Source: Chitinophagales bacterium (lineage in GTDB: Bacteria; Bacteroidota; Bacteroidia; Chitinophagales; JADIYW01). Taken from it: 64,000 bases of DNA. Made by a program: the position numbers and the translations under genes. The notes below the pieces were generated by a model. The model ran no database searches. It was not told the origin of the DNA and saw only the letters and a program-made list of their open reading frames with translations. The first letter of the stretch is position 1. The number at the start of each line of letters is the position of its first letter. Of this stretch, positions 53,790-63,068 are shown piece by piece. The stretch is from assembly GCA_023957235.1 (NCBI GenBank), contig JAMLHI010000002.1, forward strand, positions 263,836 through 327,835, read 5' to 3'.

Positions 53790-55124
53790 ATGAAATCAAT
53801 CTTCCTTTTAGCTTCTGCTATTCTTATTATGGGTTGCAGTTCTACTAAATCTGCTAATTCTTCAAGCACCCCTATCTATGTTCCTAACACAAAAAAGGAA
53901 GTAGAAGAAATCTATACTCAAAAAGAGACTAAACCAGCTACAGAAATATTAGCTCAGGATAGTTCAACGTATAAAGAACCAGAAAAACTGACAGAAAAAA
54001 GTATTGATAAAAAAGAAGAGGTCAAAAAAGAGAAAAGTATTTACAATATTGCTGTTGTTTTTCCATTTTCTACTGAAAAAGTTCCTTTAAATTATACACC
54101 ATACCAGCTAGACACTAATATTTACTTATCTACAGCAACTCAAAAAGCATTGGATTTTTATATGGGAGCAAAACTAGCTACTGAAGACATTAAAACCCAA
54201 AAAAAAATAAATCTCTTCTTCTTGGATGACATGGGGAATGACTACAATACTAAAAAAGTTTTGAATGAACGCCCTTTCCCAGACGTAGATATCATTGTAG
54301 GCAACTATTCCAATCAGATACTCAAATATTCCAAAACCTACAAAATTCCATTGTTCTGCCCATTTGAATCTGATATCACAACAGAACCTTATGAGCAGCT
54401 TAACTTTGCCACCACTAGCCAACGGGAACTTTCCAACTATATTTTGAAAAGCTTACTCGGTAACTATCCTGAAGCTTCTGTTTATATAGTTCAAGATTTG
54501 AATGATGACAGTTCAAAATATTTGATTCATTCTGCACAAAAATTTTTAAAAGAAGAATATAATATTATACCAACAATATTGACCAATACTTCTTATTTTT
54601 TAAAAGATAATGGAGATACAACTTCTACTTTTGAGTCAGCAAGTTCTTCTATTGTATTTTTCGCTTCTAATAAAGAAACATTTGTAAAAAGTACACTTCC
54701 GAAATTTCAATCCAACATATCTCCTACATATATACTTGGCACTTCTTATTGGATAAATTGGAAAGGATTAGATGCAGGAAATTCTACTAGTTCAAAAATA
54801 TTTATTCCTACACAAGAAATTGCTAAAGTCAATACCAATTATAAAGAAAATTTCTCTTCAAGATTTCTTAATGAGTTTCAGAAAACTGATAATAGTGATG
54901 TTTATCTTGGTTACGATTTAATGATGTATTTGTTTGCGGGACTCGATAATGATGTCATATTAGAACATCCTTCAACTGCATTTCTTGGCGTGAAACCTAT
55001 TCAATATAATTTTGAATTTGTTCCTTCAATCACTAACGGAGAAATACAAAATTTTCAGAACAATAAAATTTCTATCTATCAATTTGAAAGAGGAAAGTTT
55101 GTACTGACAAATTGGCAAAAATAG
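53790..55124 (+). CDS. periplasmic-binding-protein-like lipoprotein
   Basis: This exported lipoprotein of about 444 residues starts at the ATG at 53790 (an in-frame ATG 12 bp earlier overlaps guaA and lacks a good signal start). The signal MKSIFLLASAILIMGCSS ends in a lipobox cysteine. A charged linker rich in lysine and glutamate follows (about 20-85). The remaining 350 residues look like a type I periplasmic ligand-binding fold (INLFFLDDMGNDYNTKKVL, then VDIIVGNYSNQILKYSKTYK), as in the amino-acid-binding-like and LpoA-type families. No transporter genes are adjacent. Ligand unknown. Its stop codon is at the first base of the heptamer repeat array. Confidence 0.75.
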   Translation: MKSIFLLASAILIMGCSSTKSANSSSTPIYVPNTKKEVEEIYTQKETKPATEILAQDSSTYKEPEKLTEKSIDKKEEVKKEKSIYNIAVVFPFSTEKVPLNYTPYQLDTNIYLSTATQKALDFYMGAKLATEDIKTQKKINLFFLDDMGNDYNTKKVLNERPFPDVDIIVGNYSNQILKYSKTYKIPLFCPFESDITTEPYEQLNFATTSQRELSNYILKSLLGNYPEASVYIVQDLNDDSSKYLIHSAQKFLKEEYNIIPTILTNTSYFLKDNGDTTSTFESASSSIVFFASNKETFVKSTLPKFQSNISPTYILGTSYWINWKGLDAGNSTSSKIFIPTQEIAKVNTNYKENFSSRFLNEFQKTDNSDVYLGYDLMMYLFAGLDNDVILEHPSTAFLGVKPIQYNFEFVPSITNGEIQNFQNNKISIYQFERGKFVLTNWQK

Positions 55125-55249
55125 TGAATGGTGAATAGTGAATGGTGAATGGTGAATAGTGAATGGTGAATGGTGAATAGTGAATGGTGAATGGTGAATG
55201 GTGAATGGTGAATAGTGAATGGTGAATAGTGAATGGTGAATAGTGAATA
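55124..55249 (+). repeat. 18 tandem copies of a 7-bp repeat (GTGAATR)
   Basis: An uninterrupted array of 18 heptamers, each GTGAATG or GTGAATA and nothing else. The order of the last base is G A G G A G G A G G G G A G A G A A. It begins on the last base of the lipoprotein gene's TAG and ends 170 bp before the histidine kinase. On the minus strand the array can be read as a periodic peptide, but that is an artefact of the period not being a multiple of three. Confidence 0.95.
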
Positions 55250-55419
55250 GAGTCAGTCACTATCCTTTAAGATTTCAACTTAAAAAAGCATTTAAATATC
55301 AAATATTATTTCAAACTATTTGATTTTTAAATCCCTTACACATATAAGAGAATTATATGTTTTGATAATAGATTGACCTTAAAAAGGTTTACAAAATATT
55401 AGCCTATATTCATCTACTA

Positions 55420-57198
55420 ATGAGGAAAATATTGTACTTAGTAGGATGCTTATTATTGGGATACAATACTTATGGCTATGATTTATTAGACTCTCTCCAA
55501 CACCTGAGTTTCAATGAAATACAAACAAATTCTAAAAACGTAATAGAGCAAGTCCAGAAAATAGTCAAGGCTTCTCAACTCAACCGTGATACTGCAACAG
55601 AAGCAAAAGCAAAAAGTGTATTGGCTCTAGCCTATTATTATAATGGAAATTACGAAGAAAATAAAAAGTATGCCCTTCAGTCCATACAACTTTATAAAGC
55701 ATTGGGCGATAAAAAGAATTTAGCTATTTCATTAGGAGAAGTGGGTTACAGACAGAAAAATATTGACCTAAAAAATGCCAATTATTATTTACAACAAGCC
55801 ATCTTAATTGCTGAAGAAAATCAATTTCAAAAACAACTTGCTGATATTTATAATAATTATGGCGTGATAAAATCCATGTTCCATCAAGATGACAGTGCCA
55901 TTTATTATATTGAGAAAAGTATAGCTCTAAAGCTTCAATTTAAAGACTATATTGGACTCCCATATAGTTATAACAATTTGGGAGACATATATTTAAATAA
56001 GAATATTTTTGATAAAGCTAAATCTTATTTTGACTTGGCAATGAAAATCAGAAAAGACTCAAATGACATTTATGGAATCTCTGACAACTATGCTTATTTA
56101 GGAGATTATTACCTGAAAATTAAATCTTTTAACCAAGCTATTACAGCATATCACCAATCCTTGAATATTGCTGACAGCTTAAATATCTCCAATCTAAAGC
56201 TACATAATTATCAAATGCTGATTGAGAGTTACAAAGGTGCTGGTCTATATGAAAACGCCCTTCAATATGCTATATATAGACAAAAATATGGAGACAGTAT
56301 TCTCAATATTCAAACTAATGATAAAATAGTCAAATACCAGATTGATTATGAATCCAAGGAAAAAGAAAATTTAATTCTTCAACAGAATGAAAAGATTATA
56401 AAAAATAAATTATCCATAAAAACTCGCAATTTTTTAATTCTTACATTAAGTTTTATTGCCTTATTTATTGTCTTTATCAGTTATATAATTTATCGTTCGC
56501 AAGTCTTTAAATATGATAAACAACAAAAAGAAAATCAATTAAAAATAGCTTTGAACGAAATTGAATATCAAAAAAAATTGATCGAGCAAAGACATTCTAT
56601 CTCAAAGGACTTGCATGATAATATAGGTTCTCACTTAACTTTTATCATTTCTTCAGTTGACAATATAAAACAATCTTTCGCATCCATTAATAATCAGACT
56701 TTATTGGCTCAATTGTCAGCCATTAGCACTTTCAGTCAAAATACTATTCGTGAACTTAGAGACACCATCTGGGCAATGAATAAAAATGAAATTAAAATTA
56801 TTGATTTAAAAAACAGAAGTTTAAACTTTATCAACTCAGCAAAGATGAGTACAGATAAGATAACCTTTACTTTTCACGATGAAAGTTCCGAACTAGACAA
56901 TATCTCTTTTAACTCTAAAATTGGAATACATATATACAGAATATTACAAGAAGCTATTCAAAACACGATTAAACACGCTCAAGCATCTCATATTCAGATC
57001 TATTTCCAGAAAGCCAACTCACAATTACAAATAATAATAGAAGACAATGGCATTGGCTTTGATATCCACCAAGAAAATGATGGAAATGGACTCTATAATA
57101 TGAAACAAAGAAGTCAATCTATCAATGGTCAATTTGAAATATCATCAGAATCAGGCAAAACAATTGTACAAATAAATATTCCTCTCAATTATAATTAA
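55420..57198 (+). CDS. TPR-containing sensor histidine kinase (HPK7-like)
   Basis: This 592-residue membrane sensor has a signal peptide (about 1-20), a periplasmic array of TPR motifs (about 60-300, such as LADIYNNYGVIKSMFHQDDS and PYSYNNLGDIYLNKNIFDKA), one membrane helix (about 338-358, FLILTLSFIALFIVFISYII), then a kinase core. The phosphoacceptor region QRHSISKDLHDNIGSHLTFI has the histidine in DLHDN; the ATPase domain has QEAIQNTIKHAQASH and IIEDNGIGFDI. This is the LytS/NarX-type (HisKA_3) class paired with LuxR-type regulators. A response regulator gene follows 2 bp later. Confidence 0.93.
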   Translation: MRKILYLVGCLLLGYNTYGYDLLDSLQHLSFNEIQTNSKNVIEQVQKIVKASQLNRDTATEAKAKSVLALAYYYNGNYEENKKYALQSIQLYKALGDKKNLAISLGEVGYRQKNIDLKNANYYLQQAILIAEENQFQKQLADIYNNYGVIKSMFHQDDSAIYYIEKSIALKLQFKDYIGLPYSYNNLGDIYLNKNIFDKAKSYFDLAMKIRKDSNDIYGISDNYAYLGDYYLKIKSFNQAITAYHQSLNIADSLNISNLKLHNYQMLIESYKGAGLYENALQYAIYRQKYGDSILNIQTNDKIVKYQIDYESKEKENLILQQNEKIIKNKLSIKTRNFLILTLSFIALFIVFISYIIYRSQVFKYDKQQKENQLKIALNEIEYQKKLIEQRHSISKDLHDNIGSHLTFIISSVDNIKQSFASINNQTLLAQLSAISTFSQNTIRELRDTIWAMNKNEIKIIDLKNRSLNFINSAKMSTDKITFTFHDESSELDNISFNSKIGIHIYRILQEAIQNTIKHAQASHIQIYFQKANSQLQIIIEDNGIGFDIHQENDGNGLYNMKQRSQSINGQFEISSESGKTIVQINIPLNYN

Positions 57199-57200
57199 AA

Positions 57201-57860
57201 ATGAATCCAATTCAAGTAGCCATAGTAGATGACCAGAGAATGTTCATTCAAGTCATTAAAGATAAGTTGGCTTTCTTTCCTGATATATCCATCTCATTTA
57301 CTGCATCCAACGGGTCTGAAGCTATTCAAAAATTTGAAAACTATAAAGAACAGACTAACATTATACTCATGGATATAGAAATGCCAGAACTAAATGGTAT
57401 TGAAGCTACTAGACAAATTAAAGCTAGAGCAAACAATGTCAGAATTTTAATGCTAACCGTTTTTGATAATGAGGATTCTATTTTTAATGCTATCCAAGCT
57501 GGAGCAGATGGTTATTTATTAAAAGATGTTTCAGGTCAGGAATTATACAAAAGTATTATTCAGACTATTGAAGGAGGTGCAGCAATGACACCCTCTGTCG
57601 CCGCCAAGACATTACAACTTTTAAGAGCCTCGTCTATTGAAGACAACACTATATCTATTAACACATCTACTCTATCAGACAGAGAAATGGAAATTTTAGA
57701 ATTAATAGCAAAAGGTCATACCAATACACAAATTGCTGAACTCATTTTTATTTCGCCTTCAACAGTACGAAAACACCTGGAAAATATATATTCTAAACTA
57801 CAAGTACATTCAAAAGTTGAAGCAATAAACGAGGCTAGAAAACATAAATGGATCAACTAA
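57201..57860 (+). CDS. LuxR/NarL-family response regulator
   Basis: This 219-residue two-component regulator has a receiver domain (about 1-125) with the acidic pair VDDQRM, the phosphoacceptor in ILMDIEMPELNGIE near residue 56, and the conserved lysine in DGYLLKDVSG near 108. The C-terminal helix-turn-helix (about 153-215) is SDREMEILELIAKGHTNTQI, then ISPSTVRKHLENIYSKLQVH. It is co-transcribed with the TPR histidine kinase upstream. Targets are unknown; the T9SS protease gene lies 153 bp downstream. Confidence 0.96.
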   Translation: MNPIQVAIVDDQRMFIQVIKDKLAFFPDISISFTASNGSEAIQKFENYKEQTNIILMDIEMPELNGIEATRQIKARANNVRILMLTVFDNEDSIFNAIQAGADGYLLKDVSGQELYKSIIQTIEGGAAMTPSVAAKTLQLLRASSIEDNTISINTSTLSDREMEILELIAKGHTNTQIAELIFISPSTVRKHLENIYSKLQVHSKVEAINEARKHKWIN

Positions 57861-57988
57861 TATTAAAAAAGATAAAATTGAAAATCAATTAAAATTGACC
57901 TATTAGAAATAAGGAAAAAATAAAGTTAACAAAAATCAAATTCGTTTAAAATATTATCACAATTAAAATATCAAGTCTTAAAAAATGT

Positions 57989-57996
57989 TATATTTG
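57989..57996 (+). promoter_or_regulatory. -7 promoter element of the T9SS metalloprotease gene
   Basis: TATATTTG matches TAnnTTTG, 17 bases before the ATG at 58014. Confidence 0.45.
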
Positions 57997-58013
57997 ATTA
58001 AATATCTTTTTAT

Positions 58014-59483
58014 ATGAAACTTTATACTTCTAAGTCTTTGATAGCTATTTTCACTATAGTTTTCAGCTTTCATTTATCTGCTCAGGAGTTGATTAAGAAA
58101 ACTTGTGGCAATGATATTATCATGAAACAATATTTTCAAGAAAATTTCAGTTCTGATCAACTACAAACCCTTACTTCTCCAGATACTCGGATGGCTCCAG
58201 GAGACTATACAGTACCTGTAGTCAATACTGATAGTGTATATACCATACAAGTTGTTGTTCATGTGGTGTATTTGAATGATAATAAATATGAAAATCCAAG
58301 TGATGAGATTATTCAAAGCCAAATTGATGCATTGAATAGAGATTTTAATTTAGAAAATAATATCAGCCATATTCGTCCTGAATTTTTACCTTTTATAGGC
58401 AACCCAAAGATAAGATTTGAGTTGGCAAAAATCAGACCCAATGGAGATGCCACTACAGGAATTAATCGAGTAAAATCCAAACCAATAATTCCAGCTATTT
58501 GGGATCCTAATCCCCTCTTTGACAATGTAAAAAATAAAGCTCTAGGAGGAGTCAATCCATGGTATCCACAAAAATATTTGAATATATGGGTTTGCGACTT
58601 GAATATGGAAAGAAGACTTGAACCCAATAATATTGAACTTGATCCTGAACAAGGCGCACTTGGTGGATATGCCAACCCTCCTCAAGGACTACCCAATTGG
58701 ATAATGGAAGTAATGGGTATTAAACAAAACATGGCTGCAGTTACAGCTGGAAAACAAGGAGTCGTTATTGACTTTAGATTTTTTGGAGAAAATCCTGAAT
58801 ATGTTAAAGATTATCTAAATGGCTCGCCTTATTATAGTTTGGGAAGAACGACTGTGCATGAAGTCGGACATTACTTAGGACTTAGGCATCAATGGGGAGA
58901 TGGAGCTGCTTTTGCATTATTGTTTCCAGACTTTGATAAATGCTCTGTAGATGATGGTATTTCAGACACTCCCAATCAAGGTGATCCTTATGCTAATTTT
59001 ATAGAAAAAGGAAATGTTTGTGGTGTAGAACCCAACACTTGTAATACTCCTAACCCAATTGATGGAATTGACTATCCAGATATGAGAGAAAATTACATGG
59101 ATTATTCAACAGACGTTTGTTATGGGATGTTTACAAAAGAACAAGTGAATATGATGCGTTATGCATTAACTACAAAACGTAATGATATTATTATAAAAAG
59201 AGAAGTACCTGTCCCTACAGGGATAAATACTTTGGAAAATCTTGAAGTGTCCATACATCCCAATCCAGTCAATTCTCATTTGCATTTACAAATCCAATCA
59301 TCCGTAACACGTGGAAGTCAAGTACAAATCTATAATACATTAGGTGCAAAAGTTTATTCCGCCAATTTGAATGCTGGAACTCAGGAAGCTGAAATTTCAG
59401 TACAAAATTTTGCTCCCGGTAATTATATGATTTACATTGAAAACGAAGGAAGAAACTTTGTAAAACAGTTCGTAAAACTTTAA
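58014..59483 (+). CDS. secreted pappalysin-like zinc metalloprotease with T9SS sorting domain
   Basis: This 489-residue secreted protease of the M43 (cytophagalysin/pappalysin) type has a signal peptide at about 1-23. The extended zinc site HEVGHYLGLRHQWGDG (HExxHxxGxxH) lies near residue 282 and the Met-turn region MRENYMDYSTDVCYGMF near 360-376. Cysteines in the catalytic part probably form disulfides. The last 85 residues (from TGINTLENLEVSIHPNPVNS) form a type IX secretion C-terminal sorting domain of the type A class. It is therefore predicted to be exported through T9SS and attached or released at the cell surface. Confidence 0.94.
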   Translation: MKLYTSKSLIAIFTIVFSFHLSAQELIKKTCGNDIIMKQYFQENFSSDQLQTLTSPDTRMAPGDYTVPVVNTDSVYTIQVVVHVVYLNDNKYENPSDEIIQSQIDALNRDFNLENNISHIRPEFLPFIGNPKIRFELAKIRPNGDATTGINRVKSKPIIPAIWDPNPLFDNVKNKALGGVNPWYPQKYLNIWVCDLNMERRLEPNNIELDPEQGALGGYANPPQGLPNWIMEVMGIKQNMAAVTAGKQGVVIDFRFFGENPEYVKDYLNGSPYYSLGRTTVHEVGHYLGLRHQWGDGAAFALLFPDFDKCSVDDGISDTPNQGDPYANFIEKGNVCGVEPNTCNTPNPIDGIDYPDMRENYMDYSTDVCYGMFTKEQVNMMRYALTTKRNDIIIKREVPVPTGINTLENLEVSIHPNPVNSHLHLQIQSSVTRGSQVQIYNTLGAKVYSANLNAGTQEAEISVQNFAPGNYMIYIENEGRNFVKQFVKL

Positions 59484-59500
59484 AAGATATTCTATTAAAT

Positions 59501-59530
59501 AAAAAGCTGTCCAATTGGGCAGCTTTTTTT
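59501..59530 (+). terminator. Rho-independent terminator after the T9SS protease gene
   Basis: AAAAAGCTGTCC pairs with GGGCAGCTTTTT (12 bp, one G-U) around AATT, 17 bp after the stop, and extends into a T run. Confidence 0.88.
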
Positions 59531-59599
59531 ATATCTAATAACAAACCCTAAATAAGAACATCAACTAAAAATTGCTCTTAAAAAGATTAATTTTACATC

Positions 59600-60829
59600 A
59601 TGGCTACATCGCTTACCTATATCATGATTCTGCTCATTATTGCAGATTTTATATTTGATAAAATTCTCGACCAAAAAAATCACCAAAGATGGCAATTACC
59701 CATTCCAGAAGTTTTAAAAGATTTATACAAAAAAGATGAATACCAGAAAGCTTATGCTTATCATTTAGATAAAAAACGTGTTAGTGATATTTCATCTTAT
59801 ATTCAGACCGTATTTATCGTTGTCGTTTTATATTTTTGTTGGTTGGGAAAATTGCAAAATTGGATAAGTACTTTCACAGAAAATCCATACTATCAAGCAT
59901 TTTTATTCTTTACAATATATGGTATAGTTAGCTTTATCATCAGCTTACCATTTAGCCTATATAATACATTTGTTATCGAAGAAAAATATGGTTTCAATAA
60001 GACGACAATTAAAACCTTCATCTCAGACTTAATAAAAAGTACTATTGTCGGTGCAGTAATTGGAGGGTTATTATTATCAGCGATAATAGCTTTTTATTAT
60101 TGGCAACCCAACTATTTCTGGATATATTCTTGGGCATTATTTGCTGCGTTTTCCATATTTATGGCGATGTTTTACACCTCACTATTGGTACCAATTTTCA
60201 ACAAATTAACACCACTCGAAGAAGGAGAATTAAAAGAAGCATTAAATAGCTTAGGACAGAAAACTGGTTTCCCTCTTCATGAAGTTTATGTAATAGATGG
60301 CTCCAAAAGGAGTACTAAAGCCAATGCCTATTTTAGTGGATTGGGTTCTAAAAAAACAATTGTTTTATATGATACATTAATACAACAACTGAGTACAGAA
60401 GAAGTCGTGGCAGTCATGGCACATGAGATAGGACACTATCAGAATAAGCATGTTACAAAAAGCCTAATCATCGGACTTCTTCAAATGGGAGTCATGCTAT
60501 GGGTACTTTCTTTATGTCTCAAACTTCCAGCCATACATGAAGCATTAGGCACTAGTCAACCTGCTTTTCACATCGGCATTATTGCATTTTCTTTATTATA
60601 CAGCCCTATCGAATTGCTCACTGGATTAGGAATGAATATTTTATCACGCAAAAATGAATACGAAGCTGATAGCTATGCTAAAGAATGGTCAAATAAAGAT
60701 GATCTAATCAATGGATTGAAGAAATTGCACAAAGACACATTGAGTAATATCAACCCACATCCAGCATACGTATTTGTTCATTATTCACACCCTACTCTAC
60801 TTCAAAGAATCCAATCTTTACAAAAGTAA
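59600..60829 (+). CDS. M48-family CAAX-protease-like metallopeptidase (Ste24 type)
   Basis: This integral membrane zinc protease has 409 residues. It has about seven membrane segments as in Ste24, the zinc motif VAVMAHEIGHYQNKH near residue 275, and the third zinc ligand in NEYEADSYAKEW near 353. The GLGSKKTIVLYDTLI stretch upstream is typical of the family. Bacteria generally lack CAAX-prenylated proteins, so its physiological substrate is unknown; membrane-protein quality control is likely. It is monocistronic. Confidence 0.94.
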   Translation: MATSLTYIMILLIIADFIFDKILDQKNHQRWQLPIPEVLKDLYKKDEYQKAYAYHLDKKRVSDISSYIQTVFIVVVLYFCWLGKLQNWISTFTENPYYQAFLFFTIYGIVSFIISLPFSLYNTFVIEEKYGFNKTTIKTFISDLIKSTIVGAVIGGLLLSAIIAFYYWQPNYFWIYSWALFAAFSIFMAMFYTSLLVPIFNKLTPLEEGELKEALNSLGQKTGFPLHEVYVIDGSKRSTKANAYFSGLGSKKTIVLYDTLIQQLSTEEVVAVMAHEIGHYQNKHVTKSLIIGLLQMGVMLWVLSLCLKLPAIHEALGTSQPAFHIGIIAFSLLYSPIELLTGLGMNILSRKNEYEADSYAKEWSNKDDLINGLKKLHKDTLSNINPHPAYVFVHYSHPTLLQRIQSLQK

Positions 60830-60878
60830 AAGATCAGCTACTTTCCTCTTTAAGAAAGGATGTTGAAAATAATTCAAA

Positions 60879-62042
60879 TCATACAATCTGAACTTTCAGA
60901 GTTGCCTCCACTTCATCACCTATTTTTCTGGCAGCTTCGATTGTCTCAGCCACAACAGTAATATGCCCTAGCTTTCTATGTGGTTTAGATTGAGATTTTC
61001 CATACATGTGTAAATAAACACCTGGAATATTTAAAACCTTATCTAAATCAACTAACACATAATCTCCACTACCCTCTTCTGGACCTACAATATTAATCAT
61101 TACTGCCGCTTGTCTAAAAGAAGTATCTCCTAAAGGCAAGCCTGTAAGTATTCTATATAATTGATCAAATTGAGAAGTATAGGCTCCCTCAATTGTATGA
61201 TGTGCAGAGTTGTGAAGTCGAGGAGCTATCTCATTGACGTACAAATTATCTTGCTCGTCAAGAAAAAATTCAACAGCAAAAAGCCCTGGACTATTAAAAG
61301 TTCTAACCGTTTTTTCAGCCAAACTTTGTGCATTCAATTCCAATTCAGGACTAATTTCTGAAGGTGTATAAAGATAAGTTACTAAATTGGATATAGGATG
61401 AAATGCCATATCTACTACTGGATATACTTTAGAAGAACCATCTTGAGCTACTGCAACCAATACAGCCAATTCTTTCTTGCATGTAATCAATTTCTCTATA
61501 ACAACGGGCCCATCAAAAGGCAATGGCTTACCTTGCTCAATTGTAGAAATATCTGTTAGAAACACCCCCTTCCCATCATATCCACCAGTGCGAGATTTTA
61601 CAGCAAACTTTTCACCGCCTAATGTATTCATGGCAGAAAGCCATTCAGCACAACTATCTACCAAAAGAAAATCTGAAGTAGGAATAGAATTGTTCTTATA
61701 AAATAATTTTTGAAGACCTTTATCTTGAATAGTTTTCAATACAGTAGCTGATGGAATTACTTTTTTTCCTTCAGCTTCCAATTCCAATAATACATCTGAG
61801 TTAATATGCTCAATCTCATAAGTTATCACATCACATTGCTGCGATAATATTCTGATAGATTGTGCATCTACCAAATCTCCTTTTACAAACAAATGTGTCA
61901 ATTGACCTGCGGGTGATTCGGGGTCAGACTCTAAAATGACCACCTTACTACCATATCTATAACTATTCTGTAGAAACATTCTACCTAACTGCCCTCCTCC
62001 AATGATACCAATAGAAGGTAGAGCAGACAACTTCTGACTCAT
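60879..62042 (-). CDS. purK: N5-carboxyaminoimidazole ribonucleotide synthase
   Basis: PurK is an ATP-grasp enzyme that makes N5-CAIR from AIR, bicarbonate and ATP in purine synthesis. It has 387 residues, with GIIGGGQLGRMFLQNSYRYG at the N-terminus, VKSRTGGYDGKGVFLTD near 147, the ATP-grasp lid and metal region FAVEFFLDEQDNLYVNEIAP near 255, and RLHNSAHHTIEGAYTSQFDQ near 277. purE is not adjacent. A -7 element ends four bases before the ATG, implying a leaderless mRNA. Confidence 0.97.
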   Translation of the reverse strand: MSQKLSALPSIGIIGGGQLGRMFLQNSYRYGSKVVILESDPESPAGQLTHLFVKGDLVDAQSIRILSQQCDVITYEIEHINSDVLLELEAEGKKVIPSATVLKTIQDKGLQKLFYKNNSIPTSDFLLVDSCAEWLSAMNTLGGEKFAVKSRTGGYDGKGVFLTDISTIEQGKPLPFDGPVVIEKLITCKKELAVLVAVAQDGSSKVYPVVDMAFHPISNLVTYLYTPSEISPELELNAQSLAEKTVRTFNSPGLFAVEFFLDEQDNLYVNEIAPRLHNSAHHTIEGAYTSQFDQLYRILTGLPLGDTSFRQAAVMINIVGPEEGSGDYVLVDLDKVLNIPGVYLHMYGKSQSKPHRKLGHITVVAETIEAARKIGDEVEATLKVQIV

Positions 62043-62046
62043 GTCA

Positions 62047-62054
62047 CAAAAATA
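62047..62054 (-). promoter_or_regulatory. -7 promoter element of purK
   Basis: Minus-strand TATTTTTG matches TAnnTTTG and is four bases from the purK ATG. The surrounding 17 bp are identical to a stretch at the left edge of the window (13-29). Confidence 0.5.
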
Positions 62055-62058
62055 GAAA

Positions 62059-62961
62059 CTATGGTTGATAGTAGAGCAATAATTCTATGGGATTATGATC
62101 TGCTAGTGATTTTCTTTTCTTAGACCAAAGTTTTTCAATAATTGGAATTAGTCTGAAAGTACGTTTTACTTTTAACTTTTCTGGTTTAAAATATATATAA
62201 TCAATCGTTTCTCTATGTTTACCCAATGCAAGATCATTGATTTGATAATCATAAGTATATTGATTGGCACCATCAAGGATATAATCATCCATATCCAAAA
62301 TACACAACATACTATCCAAGCCATTTGGATTGGATTTTAAAATATTAAAATCTCCAGCTATCACCAAAGGTACTCCAGGCGTATGATGAGCTTTTACAAG
62401 TTCATCCTGTATCTGTTTTAATTGGCTAGTTCTTAATTCCAAGGTACCTCCACTATTTAGATGAGTCCCAATGATTTGAAAAGCTTGTCCATTTTTATTT
62501 ACTTCTACCATTAATGCCCCTTTATTGGCCATTTTATTATCGAAGCCAGAAACCCGATTAAACTTTGTTTTAGCAACTTCTTTCATGGGATATTTTGATA
62601 AAATCCATACACCACTAGAAGTTTTCATAGAAAAATTGTTTGCAAAAGAAGGTCCTTCTTTATACGGATATAACTCTTTGAGTTGCTGATAGATTCTCTT
62701 TCTTGCTCCTACATGAAAAGCCTCCTGAAATACAATGACATCATAGTCCATATACTTCAACTTTTCTCCAATTGCTTTCGCTCTCTTTTTCTTTCCAGAA
62801 AATTTTATCATTGGGGGTAACATGTAAATATTCCAAGAGAGAAGTTTTAAGCTATCACTTTCTCTTTTTGTTTCTTTTCGAGAACTATTTACTTGAGCAT
62901 CACTTTGGCTTGGACATAACAAAGCAAAAGATACAATTAGTATTAAAAAAAACTTAAACAT
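62059..62961 (-). CDS. secreted endonuclease/exonuclease/phosphatase-fold protein
   Basis: This protein of about 300 residues starts at the ATG at 62961 (a second ATG lies at 62967; the open frame extends further but has no ATG). It has a signal peptide MFKFFLILIVSFALLCPSQS. The DNase I-like fold is visible from LKLLSWNIYMLPPMI (about 38) through VIVFQEAFHVGARKRIY, IIGTHLNSGG, VIAGDFNILKSNPNG and the terminal LADHNPIELLL, which carry the metal and catalytic residues (N, E, D-H). It resembles secreted sphingomyelinase/phosphodiesterase-like members more than DNA-repair nucleases, but the substrate cannot be settled. Confidence 0.88.
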   Translation of the reverse strand: MFKFFLILIVSFALLCPSQSDAQVNSSRKETKRESDSLKLLSWNIYMLPPMIKFSGKKKRAKAIGEKLKYMDYDVIVFQEAFHVGARKRIYQQLKELYPYKEGPSFANNFSMKTSSGVWILSKYPMKEVAKTKFNRVSGFDNKMANKGALMVEVNKNGQAFQIIGTHLNSGGTLELRTSQLKQIQDELVKAHHTPGVPLVIAGDFNILKSNPNGLDSMLCILDMDDYILDGANQYTYDYQINDLALGKHRETIDYIYFKPEKLKVKRTFRLIPIIEKLWSKKRKSLADHNPIELLLYYQP

Positions 62962-63068
62962 ATACATTAGATGATAACGAATATAAAATAAATAAATCAA
63001 TATCACCAAAAATCAGTAACCGTTTTTTGTTTTTTAACAAATTTCATCAATAGCCAATAAAAAAATAT

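Noticed and set aside
55072..55260. Minus-strand reading frame with a periodic S-P-F-T-I-H-Y peptide
   Set aside because: It is an artefact of the 7-bp repeat array read in three frames in turn; it overlaps the lipoprotein gene end and has no independent support.
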